DNA from: Candidatus Omnitrophota bacterium | GTDB lineage: Bacteria; Hinthialibacterota; Hinthialibacteria; Hinthialibacterales; JAKPRU01 | Assembly (NCBI GenBank): GCA_029570205.1 | Contig: JAKQSI010000021.1 | Coordinates: 1-64,000, forward strand | DNA length: 64,000 nt | Direction: 5' to 3' | Shown here: in pieces, positions 42,745-51,092 of the stretch | Numbering within the stretch: position 1 is the first letter of the stretch | Layout: each line of letters begins with the position of its first letter | Translations under genes and position numbers: made by a program | The notes under the pieces: generated by a model | The model's input: only the letters and a program-made list of their open reading frames with translations | What the model was told of the DNA's origin: nothing | The model's database searches: none

Positions 42745-43659
42745 TTACAGCATCGCGCATGTCTGCATCCATCGGATGGCGCGTTCCAGGGATTGCTCGG
42801 GGGTGTATTTCGGTTCATAGCCGAGTAATCGAGCGGCCTTGCGGATGTCGGGGCATGTATGTGCTTTGAAATGCCAGTACGCGCCGATATCGGTAGAGAC
42901 CTCGGTCGTGTACTTTTCCCATGGCACGTATTCGATGGGAATCTCTGCCTTATAGATCTCCGCGATGGTGCGGATAAACTGGGTTGCAGTAAGCGAGTAG
43001 GCCGACCCGACATTGACAATCTCCGCTGAGGCGGGTTTGGGATTTGTGGCGGCGGCCACGAAGAGTTCCGCGATATCATCGGCATCGCAGGGTCCGATGA
43101 GAGACTCGGCACCTTCGGGCAGAACAACGGTTTCCCCGGCGGCATGAGCGCGATGAACCGCCAGGCTTCGACCGCCCATCCCTTCCAGGGGAATCTTGCC
43201 GGGACCGCAAATATTCGGCGGCATGATGGCGGTGAATTGAATGCCTTCCCTCTTGGCGTTTCGAATATCCCGCCGGATATGGTCAAACCGTCGCGCATAA
43301 GAGGGAAACGGGCAGGGGATAGTCTGCGCCTGTTCCGGAGTCGGCACAACTTTCGGCTCGCCGTACATCCACGTCGAGCCGCAGACGAGGATGTGTTTGG
43401 CGTGGGTATGAAAAAGTCTATAGGTATGCTCTTTGCCGAGCATGTCGATAACCGTGTCAAAGAACACATCCTTTATTTCCATTGGGAGAGAATCGCACGA
43501 ATAATCATGTCGGACATATTGTGCGCGTTCCCAGACAGGATCGTCCGGCATCCGGGTCCGTCCGGAACTGAGTACCGTTACCTGAATTCCCCTGGCGAGA
43601 AGTTTCGGGACCAGATGCAAACCGACATGGCCTGTTCCGCCGACGACAAGGACTTTCAT
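42745..43659 (-). CDS. NAD(P)-dependent nucleotide-sugar epimerase/dehydratase-like protein
   Basis: 304 residues. ATG 43659 with GGGAGGT upstream; GTG 43677 would overlap the previous gene. Extended SDR fold: MKVLVVGGTGHVGLHLV (NAD loop GGTGHVG), TVIDMLG, ILVCGSTWMYGEP, MPPNICGPG, DADDIAELFVAAAT, and a C-terminal substrate part. The catalytic YxxxK is not found at its normal place (YARRFDHIRRD has Arg), so classic epimerase chemistry is doubtful; it may be a reductase or binding protein. Last gene of an operon of three with the isomerase at 43674 (14-base gap) and oxidoreductase at 44450. The space 42604-42744 shows nothing clear. Confidence 0.85.
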   Translation of the reverse strand: MKVLVVGGTGHVGLHLVPKLLARGIQVTVLSSGRTRMPDDPVWERAQYVRHDYSCDSLPMEIKDVFFDTVIDMLGKEHTYRLFHTHAKHILVCGSTWMYGEPKVVPTPEQAQTIPCPFPSYARRFDHIRRDIRNAKREGIQFTAIMPPNICGPGKIPLEGMGGRSLAVHRAHAAGETVVLPEGAESLIGPCDADDIAELFVAAATNPKPASAEIVNVGSAYSLTATQFIRTIAEIYKAEIPIEYVPWEKYTTEVSTDIGAYWHFKAHTCPDIRKAARLLGYEPKYTPEQSLERAIRWMQTCAML

Positions 43660-43673
43660 CGTTACCTCCCGGT

Positions 43674-44450
43674 TCACCCCTCGGCTTTGGTTATATATCC
43701 TTCAATTAAAGATTTCGCCTCGGTGATATACGCCTCACTGTTTTCGTAATCGGCAACCTCCAATTCCAGCGAAATGTATCCGGTATAGCCCTTTTGATGA
43801 AGGCGCCTTAAAATACCCGGATTGTCGGTCCGGCCTTTACCGATCATTACGGATTGAGTACCGATATGATCTTTCAGATGCACGTGGCGGACCCGGTCGG
43901 CAAATCGCTCGATCAATGCGGGAATATCTACCTGCGAGGATGTGAAATGCCCTGTGTCGATAGTCATTCCGATATTCGGCGAGTCGATGGCTTTGAAAAT
44001 GGCTTCGTAGTCTTCGGGAAATTCGATCTGATTGTTGTAGTGGTTCTCAAGGCAAAGAGTTACATTAGCCGCCTGGAGATAGGGAACCAGCGTTCGATAG
44101 GCCTTAATCGCCGCATCCAGCGGTTCTTCGCGACGGCTTCCGGTGAACACAATGCGGGAGACCCCGAGCTCGCTGGCTGTCGAAATCGCTCGTTGGATGT
44201 AATTCAGGCTTTTCGCGATGGTTTCATCGGATTGTGTATCAACTCCGCCGGGATATAAGGCGATCAGTTTCATCCCGTGGGCGGAGACGGCCTTTTCCAG
44301 CGCGTTGGGGGACATTTTGTTGAGATCAACATGAATCCAGGTTGGGATTGCGATCAATTCCAGATCCCTGTACCCGGCTTTGGATGCAATGGACAGCATC
44401 TGTTCAAAAGGATGTTTGTGCAGACAGACAGAGCAGAATGCAAGTTTCAT
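43674..44450 (-). CDS. Sugar phosphate isomerase/epimerase (AP-endonuclease-2 fold), cytoplasmic
   Basis: 258 residues. TIM barrel with the metal-ligand pattern of xylose-isomerase-like enzymes: LCLENHYNNQ, GMTIDTGHFT, RVRHVHLKDHIG, YISLELEVADYENS. Start ATG 44450 has AGGA six bases upstream and shares one base with the stop of the preceding oxidoreductase gene. Likely isomerises or epimerises a keto sugar made by the neighbour Gfo/Idh/MocA enzyme. A Tat-exported member of the same fold is encoded at 46312. Confidence 0.9.
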   Translation of the reverse strand: MKLAFCSVCLHKHPFEQMLSIASKAGYRDLELIAIPTWIHVDLNKMSPNALEKAVSAHGMKLIALYPGGVDTQSDETIAKSLNYIQRAISTASELGVSRIVFTGSRREEPLDAAIKAYRTLVPYLQAANVTLCLENHYNNQIEFPEDYEAIFKAIDSPNIGMTIDTGHFTSSQVDIPALIERFADRVRHVHLKDHIGTQSVMIGKGRTDNPGILRRLHQKGYTGYISLELEVADYENSEAYITEAKSLIEGYITKAEG

Positions 44451-45460
44451 CAGGATTCCTCCACTTGGGGTAATTCGAGGGGATGGGTAGGGTCATGTTC
44501 CAACCAGTCCACAATGCGCATCACCGCCACACCGTCATCCGCATTGGGAACAGGGCATCGACCGGCCAGTACGGATTCCGCGAAATGAATCACCTCTCCG
44601 GCATAGCCCTGGAACCAGAGATTGTTCTGGTTGAGATTGGGGATGGAGAAGTCGGGGCGGTAAGTTTGGATGTCGGACAGTTCGATATTTCGATCCAGCC
44701 CATTGCAAGATGAACGGTGGACTTCAAGATTCACGAGATTGTCTACAACGATCAGCTGCCTCTCGCCGGTAATCTCGACACGCTCCTGGACACGCGGCTG
44801 CTGAGCGGTGGAAACCAGGTTGCCGACCGCACCGGAATGGAATCGGGCGGAAATGGCAAATGAATATTGCCCGCTCCGAATGTTCATCTCTGCCGTAAGA
44901 CGCACATAGTCCCCCATGAAAAACCGCACCAGGTCGATGAGATGAACGCTCATATAGACAAGGTGGTCGTGCAGACAATTCATATTCCAGTGCCCGTAGC
45001 GTGCAAAAATGTGTGTGGGGTAACCGAACGCCGTTTCCGACATCAGCGTTTTTGCCCGGGAATAGGTGTCGGCAAACCGCTTCATAAATCCGATCATGCA
45101 GGCCCGTCCGGTTTCGCGGGCCGTTTCTTGAATCTGCCGGGCCTGGACCAGGTTGTCTCCAGGAGGTTTCTCCATGAATACGTGTTTCCCGGCACGCATG
45201 GCAGAAATTGCCACAGAGGTGTGAAGCGAAGGCGGTCCGACAACAAATACGGCGTCGATATCCTTCCGGCCCGCAAGGTCATCCGCTGTCGGGACAATTT
45301 CTTTTGCCCCAAACCGGCGGGCAGCCTGCTCGGCCCGTCCCCGATTCAGGTCGCATACCGCGACCAGCTCAATCGGCGCGAACCGGAGGCTGGGCAGGAT
45401 GTTCAGGCTCGCGTGATATCCGCATCCGACAAATCCGACACGAACAAGGGATTGAGGCAC
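44450..45460 (-). CDS. Gfo/Idh/MocA-family oxidoreductase, cytoplasmic
   Basis: 336 residues from GTG 45460, which has AGGAGA ten bases upstream and places the NAD loop (RVGFVGCGYHAS) at the N-terminus; TTG 45514 would add 18 residues. VAVCDLNRGRAEQAARRFG, VVGPPSLHTSVAISAMRAGKHVFMEKPPG (EKP motif with catalytic Lys), and the C-terminal beta sheet domain (RYGHWNMNCLHDHLVYMSVHLIDLVRFFMG). NAD-dependent oxidation of a sugar or inositol to a keto form. First gene of the three-gene minus-strand operon ending at 42745. The intergenic space to the pilin holds a divergent promoter (45586). Confidence 0.9.
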   Translation of the reverse strand: MPQSLVRVGFVGCGYHASLNILPSLRFAPIELVAVCDLNRGRAEQAARRFGAKEIVPTADDLAGRKDIDAVFVVGPPSLHTSVAISAMRAGKHVFMEKPPGDNLVQARQIQETARETGRACMIGFMKRFADTYSRAKTLMSETAFGYPTHIFARYGHWNMNCLHDHLVYMSVHLIDLVRFFMGDYVRLTAEMNIRSGQYSFAISARFHSGAVGNLVSTAQQPRVQERVEITGERQLIVVDNLVNLEVHRSSCNGLDRNIELSDIQTYRPDFSIPNLNQNNLWFQGYAGEVIHFAESVLAGRCPVPNADDGVAVMRIVDWLEHDPTHPLELPQVEES

Positions 45461-45585
45461 CGTCGGTACATCTCCTGATTTCGTAACTGGCAACCGTGGA
45501 GGAGTGTATGTCAAAACCCGGCGGTGTCAATGCAGTCAAGACATTTCTCCGAAGCCGAGGTCGGAGGAAATCTCCTCATATCGGC

Positions 45586-45614
45586 TTGACGGGCGCAGGT
45601 CGGTGTTGTATTAT
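45586..45614 (+). promoter_or_regulatory. Sigma-70-type promoter of pilin 2
   Basis: TTGACG (45586-45591), 17 bases, TATTAT (45609-45614); each one or two mismatches from consensus. Predicted start near 45621, leader about 74 bases, with CGGAGG in front of the ATG. Confidence 0.65.
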
Positions 45615-45694
45615 ATGTGGTAATCCTGGCAGCGGTTTCGCTGTTGTCAAAGGATTTTGTGGGACAAATCGTGGCGCAAACGGAGGACCCGGCG

Positions 45695-46264
45695 ATGCGT
45701 CGAGCGTTTACCCTGATCGAACTCCTGATTGTGGTGGCCATTATCGGGATTCTGGCGGCAATTGCCGTCCCGAACTTCATGAACGCCCGAATCCGTGCGC
45801 AGATTTCCCGTGCGCAGGCGGACATGAATGCCATTGACTTGGCGCTGACTTCCTACCGGATGGATACGAACACCAAAAGCTATCCCCGCTTCAACAACAT
45901 CACCTGGCCCGGACGCTGGTCATATCTCACAACCCCTGTTGCTTATATCTCCAGTGGAGCCTTTACCGATCCGTTTTTCCCCAAGGGACGTTTGACAAAT
46001 GACGGCGATAAACCAATTTATTATTACGAAACCTTCGACCCATTCTACGGGCAGACATTCAAGCGGGATCTCTTCTACCAGGTCTTCGGACGATACAAAA
46101 ACATAGACGGGTATGATTATTGGATCGGCTCAGCGGGACCGAATGGCTATATCAATGGGGATGCCGGGCCACCGGCTGAGTTCTGCCCCTGCGACATCTA
46201 TTTTGAATACGATCCCTCAAACGGCTTGAAAAGCAATGGAGACATCACAAGGCTGGGAAAATAG
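45695..46264 (+). CDS. Type IV pilin-like protein, pilin 2
   Basis: 189 residues. ATG 45695 with CGGAGG 8 bases before. Very short leader MRRA, then FTLIELLIVVAIIGILAA; the residue before the cleavage site is Ala rather than the usual Gly, as is common in planctomycete-like prepilins. Then NFMNARIRAQISRAQADMNAIDLALTSYRMDTN, closely like pilin 1 in layout. Ends YDPSNGLKSNGDITRLGK, parallel to pilin 1. Monocistronic by its own promoter and a terminator at 46301. A pilus or pseudopilus subunit; no assembly genes next to it. Confidence 0.9.
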   Translation: MRRAFTLIELLIVVAIIGILAAIAVPNFMNARIRAQISRAQADMNAIDLALTSYRMDTNTKSYPRFNNITWPGRWSYLTTPVAYISSGAFTDPFFPKGRLTNDGDKPIYYYETFDPFYGQTFKRDLFYQVFGRYKNIDGYDYWIGSAGPNGYINGDAGPPAEFCPCDIYFEYDPSNGLKSNGDITRLGK

Positions 46265-46300
46265 CCAGGCCTGGTGGCGGACAGGTTTTCGATCTTCCTT

Positions 46301-46326
46301 ATGGCTGCCGGTCACCCGGCAGCCAT
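46301..46326 (+). terminator. Rho-independent terminator behind pilin 2
   Basis: ATGGCTGCCGG (46301-46311) and CCGGCAGCCAT (46316-46326), an 11-bp perfect stem with loop TCAC, followed by TTTTCTCG. It overlaps the last codons and stop of the convergent isomerase-like gene. Confidence 0.8.
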
Positions 46327-47193
46327 TTTCTCGAATAATTCCCGTTGTCGGATCAGTGCCTGCACGCGGTCTTTCCTGACTTCCGGTGTGTTGCTGCTGG
46401 CCTCCAGCAATATCCAGCCGCTGTATTGGATCCCTTTGAATAAGTCCAGGAGTTTCTGGAACGGATAGTCCGCAGTATCCAATTCCCGAACGTGAGCGGT
46501 TGATCCAAAAAGGTCCTTGACCAGATTGAAATTGTATTCGAGTCCCTGCCCTTCGAGATCTTGCCGATTACTGTTCCAGCAGATTCGCACATTGGGGTGG
46601 TCAGCCACATCCATGATCGCCTTCATCGTCGGCAATTCAGCGCATTCGCCGTGGACTTCCAGACGAATCTGCTGTCCGTAATCCTGCGCGAAAGTCCCCA
46701 GCTGATTCAGGCTCTTGCCGATTTGCTCGATGGTTTTTTCGTGTGGGACCCCGACATGGAACGAGTTCGGTTTGACCTTGACACCGGAGCCGCCGACATC
46801 GCGGCTGAGGATTACAAAGGCTTTTGACGCTTCGATGGATTTTTTCAGTGTCTCCGGATCGGGAGAGTCGAAGTTCTCATTGCTGCCGATGCCGACCAGA
46901 GTGATCGGGCTGTCCTCAAACCGTTTTTTGACCTCGCGACGCTGTTGGTCGTTGAGAGAGGGTTCCACCCCATGTGCGTGGGTAGTGCGCAGTTCTACAC
47001 CAAAAACTTTGGCTTTCTCCAGGTTGGCGAGCAAAGTCGGCAAATCCCAGTCCTTACCCCATTGGTAAGTTACCATGCCGAACCTCATTTTCGATTCGGC
47101 AGCATAAGCGGAATGCTTACTGCAAACGCCTGCCAGGGTGGCAGCGCAGGCGGAAGCCAGGAAATCGCGGCGATTAAGAGAGTTCCGGGCCAT
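46312..47193 (-). CDS. Tat-exported sugar phosphate isomerase/epimerase-fold protein
   Basis: 293 residues. ATG 47193 with AAAGGA upstream. Twin-arginine signal NRRDFLASACAATLAG at the N-terminus. TIM barrel of the AP-endonuclease-2 type: MRFGMVTYQWGKDWDLPTLL, KVFGVELRTTHAHG, IRLEVHGECAEL, RICWNSNRQD, HVRELDTADYP, SGWILLEASSN. Metal-ligand positions (E in LEVHGE, N/D in NSNRQD, H/E in HVRE, E in LLEAS) are in place but not all match the usual E-D-H-E set. Probably isomerises or binds a sugar in the periplasm. Forms with the Tat-exported genes at 47429 and 48947 a cluster. Start divergent from 47429. Confidence 0.88.
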   Translation of the reverse strand: MARNSLNRRDFLASACAATLAGVCSKHSAYAAESKMRFGMVTYQWGKDWDLPTLLANLEKAKVFGVELRTTHAHGVEPSLNDQQRREVKKRFEDSPITLVGIGSNENFDSPDPETLKKSIEASKAFVILSRDVGGSGVKVKPNSFHVGVPHEKTIEQIGKSLNQLGTFAQDYGQQIRLEVHGECAELPTMKAIMDVADHPNVRICWNSNRQDLEGQGLEYNFNLVKDLFGSTAHVRELDTADYPFQKLLDLFKGIQYSGWILLEASSNTPEVRKDRVQALIRQRELFEKMAAG

Positions 47194-47428
47194 CTTGAGT
47201 CCTTTCTTAAGCAGTGCAAAGTTCTTTTCTCCCCCATCTTAATCCAAACCCCGCGCTTGCCAAGGCAGGTATGTTCAAGCAGGTCATCTTTTTTCTCCTT
47301 ATGGCCTTTGGAGCATTCGATTTCCGCGCCGCCCACAGTGGCCTGAACCGCGACGGGATGGAAGATCTCGCCAAGTTGCTTCAACCGGGTATAATGTCCG
47401 CTCAGATTCAAAACACAGGAGTGCGTAA

Positions 47429-48760
47429 ATGATACAAAAAATCGATCCAAAGAACGACCGACGTCATTTTTTGAAAACAAGCGCGACCGCTCTCGCCGCC
47501 GCACAACTGATGGGAACCGGGGCTTGGGCCGGTGCGAATGAAAAAGTTCGGGTAGCTGTCGTTGGAGTCCACGGTCAGGGGCGGACCCATATCCGGAAAT
47601 ACCTGGAAATCAACGAGGCGGAACTCGTGGCTCTCTGCGATGTGGATCAAAGTGTTCTCGACAAAGCCTGTGAGGAATTGATTGTCAGCAAAGGTTTTCC
47701 GAAGCCGAAGCTCTTCTGGAATTACCGGGAACTGCTGGAAGACCCCTCTATTGACGCGGTCAGTTTTGCCACCCCGAACCATTGGCATTCGCTTCAGGCA
47801 ATCTGGGGCTGCCAGGCCGGGAAACATGTGTACGTGGAAAAACCTCTGTCGCACAATATCTGGGAAGGGCGACAACTGGTGAAAGCCGCGCGCAAATACA
47901 ACCGCATCGTTCAGCACGGGACAAACTCTCGATCTTCCGACGGAGTTCGGGAGGCCGTTCGCCTTCTCCGGGAGGGAGTCATCGGCGATGTCTATATGGC
48001 GAAAGGCCTTTGCTATAAGTGGCGGGATACGATCGGGCACACTCCGGATGAGCCGGTTCCGCCCGGAGTTCATTACGACCAGTGGATCGGCCCCGCCCCG
48101 GAACGCCCTTTCAGCCGCAACCGGTTCCATTACAACTGGCACTGGCAGTGGCCCTACGGAAATGGAGATATCGGCAACCAGGGAATCCACCAGATGGATG
48201 TCGCCCGGTGGGGACTCGGAGTGAAATTGCCCGGCAAAGTTCAGGCAATGGGGCGCCATTTCATGTTCGATGATGACCAGACAACGCCGAATGTTCTCCT
48301 GACCTCGATGGAATACCCCGAGGAGGAAAAGATGCTGGTGTTCGAGGTTCGCCATTGGATTACAAATCATGAGGGCCAAATCGGCAAAGGCCCAGACAAC
48401 ACAACCGGTAATCTCTTTTATGGTTCGGAGGGCTATATGGTTATTGAGGGCGATTCATATCGAACCTGCCTGGGCAAGGAACGCAAGCCGGGTCCCAGTG
48501 GAAGTGGCGGTGGCAATAACTGGCAAAACTTCATCGATGCCGTCCTGAGTGGAAATCCCATAAAGCAGAATGTGGATGTCGAAGATGGGCATCTTTCCTG
48601 CGTCTTGTTCCACTTGGCGAATATCGCCTATCGGGTGGGACGAACGATTGAAGTCGATGTCCAGAACGAAACTGTGAAGAACGACACCGATGCCCAGCGG
48701 CTGGTCAATGATGGAGATCGTGGGTATCGGGAGCCATACATCGTTCCGAACGAGGTATAG
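47429..48760 (+). CDS. Tat-exported Gfo/Idh/MocA-family oxidoreductase
   Basis: 443 residues. AGGAG seven bases before ATG 47429. Tat signal NDRRHFLKTSATALAAAQLMG. NAD domain with VRVAVVGVHGQGRTHI, VALCDVDQSVLDKACEE, DAVSFATPNHWHSLQAIWGCQAGKHVYVEKP (EKP). C-terminal domain with NWHWQWPYGNGDIGNQGIHQMDVARWGL, the signature of the large secreted group of this family in planctomycete-, Verrucomicrobia- and Bacteroidetes-type genomes. As cofactor must come folded across the Tat system, tightly bound NAD(P) is expected. Oxidises an unknown sugar; may work with 46312. Upstream, TATAAT at 47390 is a possible -10 without a clear -35. Confidence 0.92.
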   Translation: MIQKIDPKNDRRHFLKTSATALAAAQLMGTGAWAGANEKVRVAVVGVHGQGRTHIRKYLEINEAELVALCDVDQSVLDKACEELIVSKGFPKPKLFWNYRELLEDPSIDAVSFATPNHWHSLQAIWGCQAGKHVYVEKPLSHNIWEGRQLVKAARKYNRIVQHGTNSRSSDGVREAVRLLREGVIGDVYMAKGLCYKWRDTIGHTPDEPVPPGVHYDQWIGPAPERPFSRNRFHYNWHWQWPYGNGDIGNQGIHQMDVARWGLGVKLPGKVQAMGRHFMFDDDQTTPNVLLTSMEYPEEEKMLVFEVRHWITNHEGQIGKGPDNTTGNLFYGSEGYMVIEGDSYRTCLGKERKPGPSGSGGGNNWQNFIDAVLSGNPIKQNVDVEDGHLSCVLFHLANIAYRVGRTIEVDVQNETVKNDTDAQRLVNDGDRGYREPYIVPNEV

Positions 48761-48786
48761 CAAGGCCAACAGACACAGAGACCTGT

Positions 48787-48814
48787 CCTGCCGGCAGGTC
48801 AGGCGTCCCTCCCT
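48787..48814. repeat. Dispersed repeat copy with 12-bp palindrome
   Basis: CCTGCCGGCAGG (48787-48798) is a perfect palindrome, and its right half runs into GGTCAGGCGTCCCTCCC (48797-48813), a relative of the repeat arms at 2029-2050 and 54963. It lies 27 bases behind the stop of the oxidoreductase gene. Confidence 0.6.
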
Positions 48815-48946
48815 GACAATTCCCCCGCCTGACAATTTGCCCACGACAGGGAGTGTGATATCATACCTCGCTTTATCTCAGAATACCCCTTGGCAACGAT
48901 CCTGTGTCAGCCGCAGGAAATGGCAACAAGGGAGGAGGACAGACGA

Positions 48947-50938
48947 ATGGTAGAACATGAACATCACGATGGGTGCTGCCTTTGCTCGATTTCGCGGCGG
49001 AATTTTCTGGCCGCGTCCGGAGCGATCCTGGCCGGGCCGATGATCGCCGCCGCCGCGCGGGGCGGGGCCGGGGATTCCGATTTGGGGGCGTATATCGACT
49101 TGGCTGAATTTCGACCGAAGCCAAAAGTGCGCATTATGGGCGTGGTGGTCCGTCAGAAGCCTCCCTATTGGCTTGGCTGGCCGGGCACCTCCTATGACCT
49201 GGAGGGTCACCGCAAGGAATACCGCAAGGCGTTCACAGAAGCAGCCGAACGGCTCGGCGTGGAATACACCGAAGACGATCAACCGAAAGAGAGCGATCAG
49301 GCGGTTGCCGCCTGTGTGGAGCAACTCAAACAGGCAAAGCCGGATGCCGTATTGGTTCATATTCAGCATCTGAGCTATTGGCATTGGGCGGGTGCCATCG
49401 CGGATGCCGGTCTCCCAACGATTATTTTCGCGCCCATCGGCACGGCCTTTACCGGACAGGTCCTGGAAATCTCCCGCCATCCCAAGGTGCATGTGGTTTC
49501 CTCTCTGGAAGTCGGCGCCGTAGAGCAGGCTTTCCGCATGATTCGCGCGAAAAAACAGCTGGAGGAAACACGGCTGCTTGTTGTTGCGGGAGAGAACCGC
49601 AGCGAGCAGGTTCTCGAGCGACTGGGAATTACGGTGAAATACATTCCAAGACGGTCTCTTCACGAGTTGTTTGAACAGATGCCGGAGACGGACGAGGTCC
49701 GTGATGTGGCCCGCAGGATGCGACGCGGTGCGGAAAAAGTGGTCGAACCCTCCAAACAGGATATTCTCAATGCCGCGCGGTCGTACATTACAGCCAAGCG
49801 CTTGCTGAAAGATGAGGGCTGCAACGCCATCACAACCGACTGTCTCGGCATGGTCACCACCAAGGTCGTCCCAACCCCTCCCTGCATGGCGGCGACTCTG
49901 TTCCAGGATGCCGGAATCACTTACGGCTGCGAGGCGGACGTCTTCGCGGCGGTCTCGCTGCTGCTGGTCAGCTACCTGTTCGACAAGCCGGGATTCATGC
50001 AGGACCCGGTTCCGGAAACGGTCAAGAATCTTCTGATAGGCGCGCACTGTACATGCGGCACGCGCTTGAATGGATTCGATCAACCCCAGGAGCCATATAT
50101 TTTGCGATCCCATTCCGAATCGAACATTGGGGTAGCGACACAGATTCTGTGGAAAGTGGGACAGCCGGTGACCCTGGTTCGATTCCAGAATCCCAATGAG
50201 CTGATTCTGGATACCGGCACGGTGGTCGGGAATGTGCAGACCCCTCCCGCAGGCGGCTGTCGCACCAGCGTCGAAATCAAGATGGACCGTATAGAAGACG
50301 CCCGCGATGTGATGGGATTTCATCAGGCGATCTTCTATGGCAACCATCGTCGGGATGTTGAGGCCTTCTGCCAGATGTATGGAATTCGGTTTGTCAATTC
50401 TCCTGAAAAGGCTCCGAGTTGGATGGGAAATCTCAATACGATTACCTCGTGGAATATCATCGGTCCGTTCGATAATACCGATCGAAAGGGACACAATACG
50501 GTTTATCCGCCGGAGCAGGAAATCGATCTCGGCATGACCTGCCAGGGAGTTGATGGCCCCGCGAAATGGAAACAAATTTCCGCACCGGAAGGGCGGGGAT
50601 ATGTCAATCTGCTTCCTTACTTCAAGACAACCGAATGGACCACCGCGTTTGCTCTGGCTTACCTGCACGCAGACAAGGATATGGACGCCCAACTTCGGGT
50701 AGGAAGCAACGACAGCATCAAGGTCTGGCTTGCGGGCCAACTGGTCCTGGATCGTCCGCAGGAACGAGGCGCTGTTCTTGATGACGATATCATCGCGGTG
50801 CGAATCAAGGCCGGCTGGACTCCGGTTCTGCTCAAAGTCTCCAATACCGAGCATGGCTGGGGTTTCTATTTCCGTGTAACAGATCAGCAGGGCAATCCGT
50901 GCAAAGGGGTGAAATGCGCCTTGTCTCCCCAAGTGTGA
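48947..50938 (+). CDS. Tat-exported L-fucose/arabinose isomerase-like protein with C-terminal beta-sandwich
   Basis: 663 residues. ATG 48947 with GGAGGAGG upstream. N-terminus MVEHEHHDGCCLCSISRRNFLAASG: a His/Cys-rich stretch before the twin-arginine motif SRRNFL. Residues about 45-470 read like the FucI/AraA fold: VRIMGVVVRQKPPYW, AKPDAVLVHIQHLSYWHW, NAITTDCLGM, TPPCMAATLFQDAGITYGCEADVFAAVSL, GAHCTCGTRLNGF. From about 500 a separate domain (SWNIIGPFDNTDRKG, YPPEQEIDLG, RVGSNDSIKVWLAGQLV, WGFYFRVTD) common as an appendage in secreted proteins of this group. Isomerases of this fold are normally cytoplasmic and bare; export and fusion suggest a periplasmic sugar-processing or sugar-sensing role. 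Confidence 0.85.
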   Translation: MVEHEHHDGCCLCSISRRNFLAASGAILAGPMIAAAARGGAGDSDLGAYIDLAEFRPKPKVRIMGVVVRQKPPYWLGWPGTSYDLEGHRKEYRKAFTEAAERLGVEYTEDDQPKESDQAVAACVEQLKQAKPDAVLVHIQHLSYWHWAGAIADAGLPTIIFAPIGTAFTGQVLEISRHPKVHVVSSLEVGAVEQAFRMIRAKKQLEETRLLVVAGENRSEQVLERLGITVKYIPRRSLHELFEQMPETDEVRDVARRMRRGAEKVVEPSKQDILNAARSYITAKRLLKDEGCNAITTDCLGMVTTKVVPTPPCMAATLFQDAGITYGCEADVFAAVSLLLVSYLFDKPGFMQDPVPETVKNLLIGAHCTCGTRLNGFDQPQEPYILRSHSESNIGVATQILWKVGQPVTLVRFQNPNELILDTGTVVGNVQTPPAGGCRTSVEIKMDRIEDARDVMGFHQAIFYGNHRRDVEAFCQMYGIRFVNSPEKAPSWMGNLNTITSWNIIGPFDNTDRKGHNTVYPPEQEIDLGMTCQGVDGPAKWKQISAPEGRGYVNLLPYFKTTEWTTAFALAYLHADKDMDAQLRVGSNDSIKVWLAGQLVLDRPQERGAVLDDDIIAVRIKAGWTPVLLKVSNTEHGWGFYFRVTDQQGNPCKGVKCALSPQV

Positions 50939-50959
50939 TGAACCCCTTTCAACAGTCAC

Positions 50960-51001
50960 TCCGCCCATCTTCTTGTCAAAAGGGATGGGCGGATTTGTTT
51001 T
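50960..51001 (+). terminator. Rho-independent terminator behind the isomerase-like gene
   Basis: TCCGCCCATC (50960-50969) pairs with GATGGGCGGA (50984-50993), a 10-bp stem with a 14-base loop, followed at once by TTTGTTTT. It lies 22 bases after the stop. Confidence 0.82.
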
Positions 51002-51092
51002 GAGGGGATGATTGTTATGGAGACCTTCCTGTGCGAATATGCAGCGATTCGCAATTTGCCTCCGCATTCTCTCATCACGTAAGGAATGGGCC

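Noticed and set aside
47214-47432. 72-codon plus-strand frame with a hydrophobic stretch before the oxidoreductase
   Set aside because: No ribosome site, and it runs through the probable promoter region and into the next gene's leader. Too weak to call.
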